Below are positions 35,865 to 45,262 of a stretch of 64,000 nt of DNA, piece by piece. Location: NCBI GenBank assembly GCA_963794155.1, contig CAWCCX010000003.1, positions 213,778 through 277,777 of the forward strand, written 5' to 3'. Below the pieces are notes generated by a model. That model saw only the letters and a list, made by a program, of their open reading frames with translations. It searched no databases and was not told where the DNA came from. Position numbers and translations under genes: made by a program. Every line of letters begins with the position of its first letter. Position 1 is the stretch's first letter. Origin of the DNA: Roseiarcus sp963794155. GTDB taxonomy: Bacteria > Pseudomonadota > Alphaproteobacteria > Rhizobiales > Beijerinckiaceae.

Positions 35865-35876
35865 CGGGAGGAGGCA
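35851..35876 (+). terminator. Hairpin at the 3' end of the short ORF
   Basis: tgcctcctc and gaggaggca form a perfect 9-bp stem with an eight-base loop across the stop codon of the frameshifted ORF. No T-run follows, so intrinsic termination is uncertain. Confidence 0.35.
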
Positions 35877-35930
35877 GAGGATGGCCCCCGAAGGTCTTGG
35901 TCTGGTCGTCTGCGCTGGTGCACATCAACA

Positions 35931-35956
35931 ACTTCCTGTATGAGAGTACAGGAAGT
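35931..35956. repeat. Perfect 10-bp hairpin
   Basis: acttcctgta and tacaggaagt are perfect inverted repeats separated by tgagag. It stands alone in about 220 non-coding bases. It may be a transcript end or a binding site; neither is shown. Confidence 0.5.
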
Positions 35957-36085
35957 GCGCTGCCAAGCGATAAGGATGGCGCGCGGTTGCAGCCGCGCCC
36001 ATCACCCTCTCAAATTACATGCCGAATGGCGTTATGGCAAATAGGACGCCACGCGGCCAAGCCCTATTCCTAGCTCGCCTGACGG

Positions 36086-36319
36086 TTGCGGACGTTGCTA
36101 GTGTCTAGGGCGACAATCGACTACGCAATTATCGTTTCGTTTTCGATTTTTTGGGCGATGATTCTGCCTGCGCTAGGATACGGCATTCTCCGGGAGGTCG
36201 CGGCAACGCCTCCGCACGGGTGGCGTGAGTGGACAAGGGTGGTCATGTCCATCGCGCTGTTTCTATCATTTGCGGCCGCCATCACTTATGCGGCGGTCCG
36301 AAGCCTGTTGTGGGATTGA
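36086..36319 (+). CDS. Small two-span membrane protein, unknown
   Basis: 77 residues with two hydrophobic segments (IIVSFSIFWAMILPALGYGI and VVMSIALFLSFAAAITYAAV) separated by a charged loop. The only in-frame start is TTG 36086, with no convincing ribosome site. The clear two-span layout supports coding; the family is not recognised. Confidence 0.4.
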   Translation: MRTLLVSRATIDYAIIVSFSIFWAMILPALGYGILREVAATPPHGWREWTRVVMSIALFLSFAAAITYAAVRSLLWD

Positions 36320-36501
36320 CACTACCGTCAATTGGCGACTGTGCCCGCTCTTTCTCCCGCCGTCGCCTCTGAGCTATCCCTTGGCCGCTCATGGGCTTCG
36401 GCGCGTCCTTCTGCTGCTGGCGCGGCATGCGCAGAAGGCGCGTCATAATCCGCTGCTCGCGCTCAGAAATGCCGCATAGCGGGTCTTTGGAGCCAACCAT
36501 A

Positions 36502-37236
36502 ATGCAACCTCCGCAGCCACCGATAGCATGGCGCTCCAGTGTGCCGGAAGACCCTACGCCATCCCCATCCCCCATGATGATGGGCGCCAGAAACGTGCCG
36601 CTGTGGCTTCTTGCGAACATAGTGCGAGAACGCCAAAAGCCCGACGAAGATCGCATCTACGCTGCCTTTGGGAGATTCGTCGCGTCGTATGCGCTCGCAG
36701 AATCTGGACTTCATATAGCCGCTAGGCACTTCTCTGGGATGCCCGACGACAAAGCGCGAATCGTATTTAGCGGTATGCGTCAGGCGGATTTAATCGACAA
36801 GTTACGTCCTCTCGTCTCGGCAGAAAAGGCAGCAGAAATAAACGCAGTAATTGACCATCTTGTCTGTATCACAGAGGTGATAAATCAATTTGTTCATCGC
36901 ATTACTGAATACGAGCATGGGAAGGGATTATCGGTTACAAATAAATTGACGTGTCGCTCCAGGCCAGACGCTCAACCGCGGTTATTTTCCTTGAAAGAAC
37001 TAGAGTTTTTGGAGTATGACTGCCGCGTCATCTTTGATCGGTTTATTTTGGCGTGCGACAGCGCGCTCAGGAATGGCGTATATACTGGAATTAGTTTTGT
37101 GGGCCTATGCGGGCCATGGCAATATAAACCACCTCAGCAAGAGAAAAACTATCAGCCCAATCGCGGCGGTCGAGAACTACGCAAGCGCCAGCCTCGCGCA
37201 TCGCGTCAGTCACGACGACCTGACGCGAGCGAGTAG
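36502..37236 (+). CDS. Hypothetical helical protein in an AT-rich patch
   Basis: 244 residues from ATG 36502. The core (RIYAAFGRFVASYALAESGL, then ARHFSGMPDDKARIVFSGMR and KLRPLV) is a helical pattern I have seen in orphan accessory proteins but cannot assign; a HEPN-like or Abi-like fold is conceivable. The 36800-37100 part is clearly AT-richer than the window average, which suggests transfer. The last 40 residues are basic and low complexity. No partner gene is adjacent. Confidence 0.5.
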   Translation: MQPPQPPIAWRSSVPEDPTPSPSPMMMGARNVPLWLLANIVRERQKPDEDRIYAAFGRFVASYALAESGLHIAARHFSGMPDDKARIVFSGMRQADLIDKLRPLVSAEKAAEINAVIDHLVCITEVINQFVHRITEYEHGKGLSVTNKLTCRSRPDAQPRLFSLKELEFLEYDCRVIFDRFILACDSALRNGVYTGISFVGLCGPWQYKPPQQEKNYQPNRGGRELRKRQPRASRQSRRPDASE

Positions 37237-38372
37237 CAGCGCGCTCGCGTCCAGCACGAGACGCGCCCCTGCCCGGCCTGTCACGCGATTCGGATTCTAG
37301 CAGTTGAGGCGCGTTTGTCATCTAGAATATCGCCTCTTATTCGTCCGATTCGGGACTTTTCAATGGGTTGCGGCGAAAAAAAATAAAAAAATCCCTCCTT
37401 CTTTCTTCTTCCCTCCGGGGATCTGACAAGACCCGGGTTCGATCCGGCGAACAGGAAAATGTGTAGCACGAGATTCTGATTTCCGCAAGAGATTTTCATA
37501 AGAAAACCTTTTCAACGTCTCTTTGGCTCCCGGCTCCGACGCTTGCCGGGAGACGCGCCTCCAGTTTCAGAGTCCGGGCGCCGGCGGCGTCCGACCTGCG
37601 AGGCTGAGCTCGAAGCTGCTGCGCCATTGGACCTCAAAAAGGACTCAGTGGGGTCAAAATCGTCGCCGAGGGCCCGAGCCGCCGGAGCCGGCAACCGCGC
37701 GCCGCTCTTTTCCCGTCATAAGCCTGATATTTCCGCCAGGCCGGGAGTAAGGGCGAGACAGCGCCAATATTGAACGCTCTGGCCGCATCGAATTACATTG
37801 GCTATTGGTTCGCCTCTCGTCCCGTCTGGCCCGTCTAAGCCATTGCTCGCCCCGCCGGGTCGAAGGATACGATGTCAATATTATCCTCTGACTTCGTGGA
37901 CTTAGCGGCGAGATCAGTCCGAGGCGCCAGCGCCGATTCTCGACCTTGCGGATTTGCGCGCCGGCATTTGGACGCTGGACCGGCTCCCGTCACCCCCGGC
38001 GGCGGCAAAATCGCGGCGACCGACCGATTAGGGCCCGTCTTAGCCCGCACAACCGGCTCCGCGTCTCCGGCGCAGCATCGTCAAGACAAGCACGCCCGCG
38101 GCGGCCTGCTCGAATAGAGTTAACGCTCCGCTGCGTGATCTTTTTGCAACAAGGCGCAGAAAACGGCAATTACGCGGCGTTAGTGCGGCGCAAATGGCTT
38201 GCTGTCGCAACGGCAAGGCCGCATAAAGACAATCCTACGGGTAGAAGTTGGTCGCTTGGGGGGCCGACGCGATGGCAAAGTGTAATCTCAGAGCAAACGA
38301 CCCCCTGACGGTGAGAAACCCAGCGGCGAGCGTGAGCCGGCGTGCGAGCGCTGGAAGGGTGGAGGCGCGTTA
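37237..38372. other. 1.1-kb intergenic region upstream of the adhesin
   Basis: No gene with supporting signals is visible on either strand. It contains an A-rich tract at about 37375-37391 and a perfect 8-bp hairpin ctcccggc/gccgggag (37527-37552). The last 200 bases presumably carry the adhesin promoter. A ggagg ribosome site lies at 38361-38365. Confidence 0.5.
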
Positions 38373-41300
38373 ATGGCCAAGCATCAGAAGCGGTTTTCGG
38401 ACGGTCTCCCATCGGCGGGGTTCGTCGTTCCGACAAAAAGTCGGCTTCTGTTGGCAACCGCAAGCATCGTGGCTCTGCAGGCCGTCATCACGGCCGGGCC
38501 CGCTAACGCGGTCGTTTGCCTGAGCGGACCGCCCACTACGCAGGCCAACGCGGTCGCCGCGTCCGGCCTTTCTGGCGGCGGCCTCCCCCTGCCGCCGTTT
38601 ACCCTTTTTACCGCGGTCACGGGCTTCCCGACTACCGGGGCCACGGACAATGGTTTCGGCGGCGCAACGGCGTGCGGGCAAAACGCCAACGCCAATGGCC
38701 CCGACGCGACCGCCATCGGCTCGAACAGCAACGCCAACAATACCTTCGCCACCGCCGTCGGCAACAAGGCCAACGCGAACGGCGAGAATGCGTCCGCGTT
38801 TGGTCCGCAAGCCGTTGCCAACGGCACCAATGCGACCGCGACCGGCTCGGGCAGCAACGCCACCGGCAACAGCGCGACGGCGACCGGCTTCTCGAGTAAC
38901 GCGTTCGGCGATAACGCCACATCTGACGGCGCAAACAGCAATGTCCTCGTCAGCAACGGCACCGCAATCGGCGCATACAGCCTATCCAACGGCGCCAACG
39001 CGACCGCAGGCGGCTTTGGCGCCAACGCTAACGGCGCCAACGCGACTGCCTACGGCGCCAACAGCATCGCCCATGGTCCGACCGCCACGGCATTAGGCGC
39101 GAATTCCAAGGCAGTGTTCGGCGGGAGCACGGCGGGCGGGTTCGGCTCGGTCGCGAACGCAATGAATTCGACCGCCTACGGCTTCAATACACAGGCCTCT
39201 GCGATATCCTCGGTGGCGATCGGCGACTCGTCGTCGGTAGCCGGCGGCGCGGGCCCGGGCTCGGTCGCCATCGGCAACTCGTCATCGGTAACGGGCACAG
39301 GCAGCGCGGTTGCGGTCGGCAACATGCAGTCCGCAAGCGGCGACGGGGCGGTCGCAATCGGCGATCCCAACGTCTCGATCGGCACCGGCGCGGTCGCCGC
39401 CGGCCACAACAATACGGCGACCGGCAACGGCGCCGTCGCCGTTGGCGATACGAACACGGCGAACGGCGTCGGCGCCGTCGCCACCGGCAGCATGAACAAC
39501 GCCAATGGCAATGCGGCCGTTGCAATTGGCGCGAACTCGAACGCGAGCGGCGCCAACTCGGTCGCGATCGGCGCAAACGCTAACGCGGCGACGGCGGGCT
39601 CGATCGCGATTGGCAGCGCCGCAGTGGCCAATGGCGCGAATGCGATCGCGTTCGGAAATGGATCGAACGCCAACGGCGGCAACGCCACCGCGACCGGCGG
39701 CAGCAGCAAGGCCAACGGCAAGTCCGCGACCGCGACTGGATATCAGAGCAACGCCAACGGCGACGGCGCGACCGCAACTGGCTACATGAGCAACGCCAAT
39801 GGCAGCGCCGCGACCGCGACTGGCGCTTTCAGCAACGCCAATGGCAACGCCGCGACCGCGGCCGGCTTCCTCAGCAACGCCAATGGCATGTGGGCGACCG
39901 CGACCGGCTACTTCAGCAACGCCAACGGCTCGAACGCCACCGCAACCGGCGCCAGCAGCAACGCCAACGGCAATTTCGCCACCGCGACCGGCAACATGGC
40001 CAACGCGAACGGGTCGAACGCCACCGCGACCGGCAACCTGAGCAACGCCAACGGCAATTTCGCCACCGCGACCGGCGACAGCAGCAACGCCAATGGCGCG
40101 AACGCAACGGCGACCGGCGCGAGCTCGAACGCCAATGGCCAGTTCGCCACCTCGACCGGGTCGAACAGCAACGCCAACGGCCAATTCGCGACCGCGACCG
40201 GCATGCTGAGCAACGCCAACGGCCAGTTCGCGACCGCGGACGGCACTCAAAGCAACGCCAATGGCGCGAACGCCACGGCGACCGGCGCGAGCAGCAACGC
40301 CAATGGCCAGTTCGCCACCTCGACCGGGTCGAACAGCAACGCCAACGGCCAATTCGCGACCGCGACCGGCATGCTGAGCAACGCCAACGGCCAGTTCGCG
40401 ACCGCGGACGGCACTCAAAGCAACGCCAATGGCGCGAACGCAACGGCGACCGGCGCGAGCTCGAACGCCAATGGCCAGTTCGCCACCTCGACCGGGTCGA
40501 ACAGCAACGCCAACGGCCAATTCGCGACCGCGACCGGCATGCTGAGCAACGCCAACGGCCAGTTCGCGACCGCGGACGGCACTCAAAGCAACGCCAATGG
40601 CGCGAACGCCACGGCGACCGGCGCGAGCAGCAACGCCAATGGCCAGTTCGCCACCTCGACCGGGTCGAACAGCAACGCCAACGGCCAATTCGCGACCGCG
40701 ACCGGCATGCTGAGCAACGCCAACGGCCAGTTCGCGACCGCGGACGGCACTCAAAGCAACGCCAATGGCGCGAACGCCACGGCGACCGGCGCGAGCGCCA
40801 ACGCCAACGGCCAATTCGCGACCGCGACGGGCACGACCAGCAACGCCAACGGCCAGTATGCGACTGCAACCGGCGTCAACAGCAACGCCAACGGCCAGTT
40901 CGCGAGCGCGACCGGCGCCAACAGCAACGCCAACGGCCAATTCGCGACCGCGACCGGCGTGAACAGCAACGCCAACGGCCAGTTTGCGACCGCGACCGGC
41001 GTGAACAGCAACGCCAACGGCCAGTTTGCGAGCGCGACCGGCGCCAACAGCAACGCTAATGGCAGCGCGGCGACCGCGACCGGCAACAGCTCGTTTGCCA
41101 ACGGCAACAGCGCGACGGCGACCGGCGACACCGCGATCGCCAACGGCACCGCTGCGACCGCGACCGGGCAGAGCAGCTACGCCAACGGCAACAGCGCGAC
41201 GGCGACCGGCGACTTGAGCATCGCCAACGGCACCGCTGCGACCGCGACCGGGCAGAGCAGCTACGCCAACGGCAACAGCGCGACGGCGACCGGCGACACC

Positions 41301-43754
41301 GCGATCGCCAACGGCACCGCTGCGACCGCGACCGGGCAGAGCAGCTACGCCAACGGCAACAGCGCGACGGCGACCGGCGACTTGAGCATCGCCAACGGCA
41401 CCGCTGCGACCGCGACCGGGCAGAGCAGCTACGCCAACGGCAACAGCGCGACGGCGACCGGCGACACCGCGATCGCCAACGGCACCGCTGCGACCGCGAC
41501 CGGGCAGAGCAGCTACGCCAACGGCAACAGCGCGACGGCGACCGGCGACTTGAGCATCGCCAACGGCACCGCTGCGACCGCGACCGGGCAGAGCAGCTAC
41601 GCCAACGGCAACAGCGCGACGGCGACCGGCGACTTGAGCATCGCCAACGGCACCGCTGCAACCGCGACCGGGCAGAGCAGCTACGCCAACGGCAACAGCG
41701 CGACGGCGACCGGCGACTTGAGCGTCGCCAACGGCACCGCTGCGACCGCGACCGGGCAGAGCAGCTTCGCCAACGGCGACAGCGCGACGGCGACCGGCGA
41801 CTTGAGCGTCGCCAACGGCACCGCTGCAACCGCGACCGGCCAGAGCAGCTTCGCCAATGGCGACAGCGCGACGGCGACCGGCGACTTGAGCGTCGCCAAC
41901 GGCCTCGCGGCGACCGCGACCGGCCAGAGCAGCTTCGCCAACGGGTCGAACGCGACCGCGACCGGCGTCCTGAGCATCGCCAACGGCATGAGCGCGACAG
42001 CGACCGGCGACAGCAGCAACGCCAACGGGTCGAACGCGACTGCGACCGGCGTCCAGAGCATCGCCAACGGCCAGTTCGCGACGGCGACCGGGTCAAACAG
42101 CAACGCCAATGGCGGCGAGGCGACTGCGTCCGGCTTCTTGAGCGTCGCCAACGGCGCCGGCGCGACCGCGACGGGCGTCTTGAGCATCGCCAACGGCGAT
42201 CTCGCCACCGCGACTGGCGCCCTGAGCAACGCCAATGGTCTCGACGCCACTGCGACCGGCGCGAACAGCAACGCCAATGGCGGCTCCGCCACCGCGACCG
42301 GTAATGAGGCCAACGCCAACGGCGGCGACGCCACAGCGACCGGCGTCGGCAGCATGGCCAACGGCGAAGCCGCCACGGCGACCGGCGCGAACGCCAACGC
42401 GAATGGCGCCGCAGCCACCGCAGCCGGCCTCAACAGCACCGCCAACGGCGCCGCCGCCACATCGACCGGTTACCTGAGCATGGCGAACGGCGAATACTCG
42501 ACCGCTACTGGCCCTCAGAGCACCGCCAACGGCGGCAATTCGACAGCGACCGGCGTCAACAGCTACGCCAATGGCGACAGCGCCACCGCGGGCGGCAACA
42601 TGAGCGTGGCCAACGGGGCCAACGCGACCGCGTACGGCGTCAACAGCAAGGCCAACGGCCAGTTCGCCACGGCGGCGGGTTCAGGCAGCCGCGCGAGCGG
42701 CCAATACGCGACGGCGACGGGCGCGAATTCCGTCGCCAATGGATCGACCGCCTCGGCCTTCGGCTCGAAGTCCAACGCGACGGGGGCTGGCGCGACGGCG
42801 GGCGGCTATAATGCCAAGGCGAACGCGACCAACGCGACCGCCTACGGCGTCAACACGGTCGCCGCTGCAGCGTCGACGGTGGCGATCGGCAACGCGTCCA
42901 CGGTCAGCGCCACCGCCGGCCCCGGCTCGATCGCCGGCGGCTCGCAATCCACGGTCACCTCGGGCTCAGGCGCGGTTGCGCTCGGCCTCATGCAGACCGC
43001 GAGCGGGGACGGCGCCGTCGCCATCGGCGATCCGAACACCGCCACCGGCACCGGCGCGGTCGCCATCGGAGCGACCAATACCGCGACGGGCAACGGCGCG
43101 GTCGCCATCGGCAACTCGAACCAGGCGATTGGGGACGGGGCGATAGCGGTCGGCCAATATGCGAACGCTATCGGGACAGCAGCCACGGCCGTCGGCGCGG
43201 GCGCGAATGCGGTCGGCATAAACAGCACCGCGCTCGGCTCGGGCGCCTCGACCGGCGGCTACGCGGGCTCGACCGCGGTCGGCGCGGGAGCTCATAATAC
43301 TGCTGCCAATCAGGTGGCGCTGGGCACGGCCGGAACGACCTATTACTTGCCCGGCATCACGTCGTTGGCGAGCCTCGCTGCGCAAAGCGGGCCGACCTAT
43401 TTCACCACCACCGACAACAGCGGGCATCTGGCGACATCGAGCTACGGGCCGAACGATATCAAAGCCCTGTACTCCGGGTTGTACAGCCTCAACGGGGAGG
43501 TCGGTGCGCTCCGCACCGCGGTCGACAAGGCCAACGAAGGCTCGGCGGTCGCAATCGCGCTCGGTGGCGGATTGATGCCCGAGAACAAGAAGTTCGCGGT
43601 TACGGCGAACTATGGCAACTATAACGGCTACAGCGCTTTCGGAGCTATCGGGTACGTGAAGCTTACCGACAACATCTACATCAATGGCGGCGTCGGCGTC
43701 GGCTTGACAAGAGGCGACGTCGGTGGGCGAGTGGGCGCGACATTCGCTTGGTGA
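38373..43754 (+). CDS. Giant trimeric autotransporter-like adhesin (YadA-type head repeats)
   Basis: 1793 residues starting at ATG 38373 behind ggagg. A basic signal peptide (about 45 residues, ending ITAGPANA) is followed by a short unique domain, then roughly 1500 residues of 14-residue head repeats of the type xATATGxxSNANGx. Near both ends the repeats switch to AVAIG-type units with SSV/STV modules. The head connects through only about 80 residues to a YadA-like membrane anchor (TAVDKANEGSAVAIALGGG ... GGRVGATFAW, C-terminal aromatic). Such proteins form surface trimers that bind host cells, abiotic surfaces or each other. The near absence of a coiled-coil stalk is unusual. The ligand is unknown. 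Confidence 0.9.
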   Translation: MAKHQKRFSDGLPSAGFVVPTKSRLLLATASIVALQAVITAGPANAVVCLSGPPTTQANAVAASGLSGGGLPLPPFTLFTAVTGFPTTGATDNGFGGATACGQNANANGPDATAIGSNSNANNTFATAVGNKANANGENASAFGPQAVANGTNATATGSGSNATGNSATATGFSSNAFGDNATSDGANSNVLVSNGTAIGAYSLSNGANATAGGFGANANGANATAYGANSIAHGPTATALGANSKAVFGGSTAGGFGSVANAMNSTAYGFNTQASAISSVAIGDSSSVAGGAGPGSVAIGNSSSVTGTGSAVAVGNMQSASGDGAVAIGDPNVSIGTGAVAAGHNNTATGNGAVAVGDTNTANGVGAVATGSMNNANGNAAVAIGANSNASGANSVAIGANANAATAGSIAIGSAAVANGANAIAFGNGSNANGGNATATGGSSKANGKSATATGYQSNANGDGATATGYMSNANGSAATATGAFSNANGNAATAAGFLSNANGMWATATGYFSNANGSNATATGASSNANGNFATATGNMANANGSNATATGNLSNANGNFATATGDSSNANGANATATGASSNANGQFATSTGSNSNANGQFATATGMLSNANGQFATADGTQSNANGANATATGASSNANGQFATSTGSNSNANGQFATATGMLSNANGQFATADGTQSNANGANATATGASSNANGQFATSTGSNSNANGQFATATGMLSNANGQFATADGTQSNANGANATATGASSNANGQFATSTGSNSNANGQFATATGMLSNANGQFATADGTQSNANGANATATGASANANGQFATATGTTSNANGQYATATGVNSNANGQFASATGANSNANGQFATATGVNSNANGQFATATGVNSNANGQFASATGANSNANGSAATATGNSSFANGNSATATGDTAIANGTAATATGQSSYANGNSATATGDLSIANGTAATATGQSSYANGNSATATGDTAIANGTAATATGQSSYANGNSATATGDLSIANGTAATATGQSSYANGNSATATGDTAIANGTAATATGQSSYANGNSATATGDLSIANGTAATATGQSSYANGNSATATGDLSIANGTAATATGQSSYANGNSATATGDLSVANGTAATATGQSSFANGDSATATGDLSVANGTAATATGQSSFANGDSATATGDLSVANGLAATATGQSSFANGSNATATGVLSIANGMSATATGDSSNANGSNATATGVQSIANGQFATATGSNSNANGGEATASGFLSVANGAGATATGVLSIANGDLATATGALSNANGLDATATGANSNANGGSATATGNEANANGGDATATGVGSMANGEAATATGANANANGAAATAAGLNSTANGAAATSTGYLSMANGEYSTATGPQSTANGGNSTATGVNSYANGDSATAGGNMSVANGANATAYGVNSKANGQFATAAGSGSRASGQYATATGANSVANGSTASAFGSKSNATGAGATAGGYNAKANATNATAYGVNTVAAAASTVAIGNASTVSATAGPGSIAGGSQSTVTSGSGAVALGLMQTASGDGAVAIGDPNTATGTGAVAIGATNTATGNGAVAIGNSNQAIGDGAIAVGQYANAIGTAATAVGAGANAVGINSTALGSGASTGGYAGSTAVGAGAHNTAANQVALGTAGTTYYLPGITSLASLAAQSGPTYFTTTDNSGHLATSSYGPNDIKALYSGLYSLNGEVGALRTAVDKANEGSAVAIALGGGLMPENKKFAVTANYGNYNGYSAFGAIGYVKLTDNIYINGGVGVGLTRGDVGGRVGATFAW
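40095..40766 (+). repeat. Four 168-bp in-frame repeats in the adhesin gene
   Basis: Four consecutive 168-base units (starts 40095, 40263, 40431, 40599) each encode 56 residues, followed by a partial fifth from 40767. Units 1 and 3 share one set of synonymous codons (aacgcaacg...gagctcgaac), and units 2 and 4 share another (aacgccacg...gagcagcaac), so the real duplication unit is 336 bases, doubled. Unequal recombination or slippage is the likely cause. Confidence 0.92.
41145..41900 (+). repeat. Nine 84-bp in-frame repeats in the adhesin gene
   Basis: Units of 84 bases start every 84 bases from 41145 to 41817. They encode GTAATATGQSSYANGNSATA followed by TG and an alternating DTAIAN or DLSIAN/DLSVAN. 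The first five alternate strictly between two endings, so a 168-base unit was amplified first; later units drift (Y to F, N to D). A tenth unit from 41901 is diverged. Confidence 0.92.
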
Positions 43755-43761
43755 GGTAGTG

Positions 43762-44331
43762 GTGAAGTTGAAGGTGTGGGCGGCGGCGGTTGCCGCCCTG
43801 GTCGCGGTCGGCCCTGCGCTTGCGCAGCAGGAGCCGAAGCCGGCCCAGATCGACCGCAACGGGGTGATGATCCTGATCCGCGAGACGCTGATTGCGCTCG
43901 ATCAGGCGAACAAGACCGGCAATTACACCGTCCTGCGCGATCTCGGCTCGCCGGCCTTCCAGCAGAACAACGCGGCGCGGCTCGGCGAGATATTCGCCTC
44001 GGAGCGGCGCGACAATCTCGACCTTTCGGGGGTGGCGGTGCTCGACCCGCAACTGTCGCTTCTGCCTCAGATCGAAGCCAATGGGCTCTTGCACATGAGC
44101 GGCTTCTTTCCCTCGGCGCCGGAGCAGATCAATTTCGATATCGCCTTCGCCCCGGTGAACGGCCAGTGGAAATTGTTCGGGATCAGCGTCGGGCTCGCCC
44201 ATACCGGGCCAGCCGCGCCGCAAGCGCCGCCGCCTCCGCAGGCCCAGAAACCGAGCAAAGCCCCACCGAAGAAGCCAGGAGCCAGTGCAACCCCGCACAA
44301 GGCGCCGCCAGCCGAGCCGCAGCAGCCATAG
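43762..44331 (+). CDS. Secreted NTF2-like protein downstream of the adhesin
   Basis: 189 residues from GTG 43762, which begins a signal peptide (VKLKVWAAAVAALVAVGPALAQ). The middle (IRETLIALDQANKTGNYTVL ... GQWKLFGISVGL) has the cone-shaped NTF2/SnoaL-like pattern. The last 50 residues are rich in Pro, Lys and Ala. It starts seven bases after the adhesin stop, so the two are almost certainly one transcript. A role in assembling or anchoring the adhesin is plausible; nothing proves it. Confidence 0.75.
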   Translation: MKLKVWAAAVAALVAVGPALAQQEPKPAQIDRNGVMILIRETLIALDQANKTGNYTVLRDLGSPAFQQNNAARLGEIFASERRDNLDLSGVAVLDPQLSLLPQIEANGLLHMSGFFPSAPEQINFDIAFAPVNGQWKLFGISVGLAHTGPAAPQAPPPPQAQKPSKAPPKKPGASATPHKAPPAEPQQP

Positions 44332-44334
44332 ACG

Positions 44335-45105
44335 ATGCTGCCTGACGCCGCGCTGTTCTCGATGAAGGTGATGTTCGCGACGCCGTGCTACATATCGGCA
44401 GTCAGCATGAACTACACCGTCGGCATCTTCGATCTTGTGATGCACACCAAGCGCTTCGGACCCGAATGCATTCTCCACATGCATTCGGAGAGCCTGATCA
44501 CCCGGGCGCGCAACAAGATGGTGCTCAAATTTCTTCAGGACGAGTCGCTCACTCATCTGTTCTGGATCGATTCGGACATCGGCTTCACGCCTCAAGCGGT
44601 ATGCCGGCTCCTGCTCGCCGATCGCGACGTCGTGGCCGGGGTCTATCCGATGAAAAGCATGCACTGGCCGAAGGAGGGCCTGCCCGAGGGAACGACGCGC
44701 GAGCAGTTCGAGGTCCGCTACGGCGAATATCCGTTCAACGAGATGGGAAAGATGAGCCAATACTCGGACGCCGACGGCTTTGCCGAGGTCGCCGAGGCGC
44801 CGACCGGGTTCATGGCGATCAAGCGCCACGTGTTCTATAAAATGATGCAGCGTTATCCCGAGCTCAATTACGTCCCCGACGGGCCCAAACCGCATCCGGA
44901 GGCGCATCTGCACTGGCTGTTCTTCGATTGCATGGTGGATCCGGATTCGCGCCGCTATCTGTCCGAGGACTTCGCTTTTTGCCGGCGCTGGCGCGACATC
45001 GGCGGCAAGGTCTATGTCGACCTCAACTCCAGGCTTCAGCATGCCGGGCAGCACCTCTACCGCGGCGACCTGATCGAGAGCCTCAAGGTGCAGAACCGCT
45101 GGTGA
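44335..45105 (+). CDS. GT-A-fold glycosyltransferase-like protein
   Basis: 256 residues, or 247 from the internal ATG 44362, which starts MKVMFATPCYI. The first half resembles a nucleotide-sugar-binding GT-A domain: LITRARNKMVLKFL, then IDSDIGF (residues 78-84), a metal-binding DxD-like motif, and PTGFMAIKRHVF. A later LSEDFAFCRRW matches the acceptor-side ED motif of GT2-like enzymes. It starts three bases after the NTF2-like gene and closes the adhesin operon. Glycosylation of the adhesin, which has many N-x-T sites, is a testable idea and not established. Confidence 0.7.
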   Translation: MLPDAALFSMKVMFATPCYISAVSMNYTVGIFDLVMHTKRFGPECILHMHSESLITRARNKMVLKFLQDESLTHLFWIDSDIGFTPQAVCRLLLADRDVVAGVYPMKSMHWPKEGLPEGTTREQFEVRYGEYPFNEMGKMSQYSDADGFAEVAEAPTGFMAIKRHVFYKMMQRYPELNYVPDGPKPHPEAHLHWLFFDCMVDPDSRRYLSEDFAFCRRWRDIGGKVYVDLNSRLQHAGQHLYRGDLIESLKVQNRW

Positions 45106-45262
45106 GAAGAAGCGCGAGCGCGTGACCAATGGCGCGGCTATTTAATGGTCGTACATTCGTCAGCGGCTCCGCTGACGCGTGCTGACGTAACGCGCGCGCT
45201 GCGGAAATCGGCGCCTTCCGACGATGTGGTTGCGCCGCCAGGCGATCGTCACGTCGCCTCCT

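Noticed and set aside
37420..37450. A T-loop-like gggttcgatccgg suggesting a tRNA or tRNA remnant.
   Set aside because: No acceptor, D or anticodon stem can be folded around it and the T-stem has a mismatch.
40095..41900. Regular repeats that at first sight resemble a CRISPR array.
   Set aside because: The repeats are in frame, coding, contiguous without unique spacers, and no cas genes are nearby.
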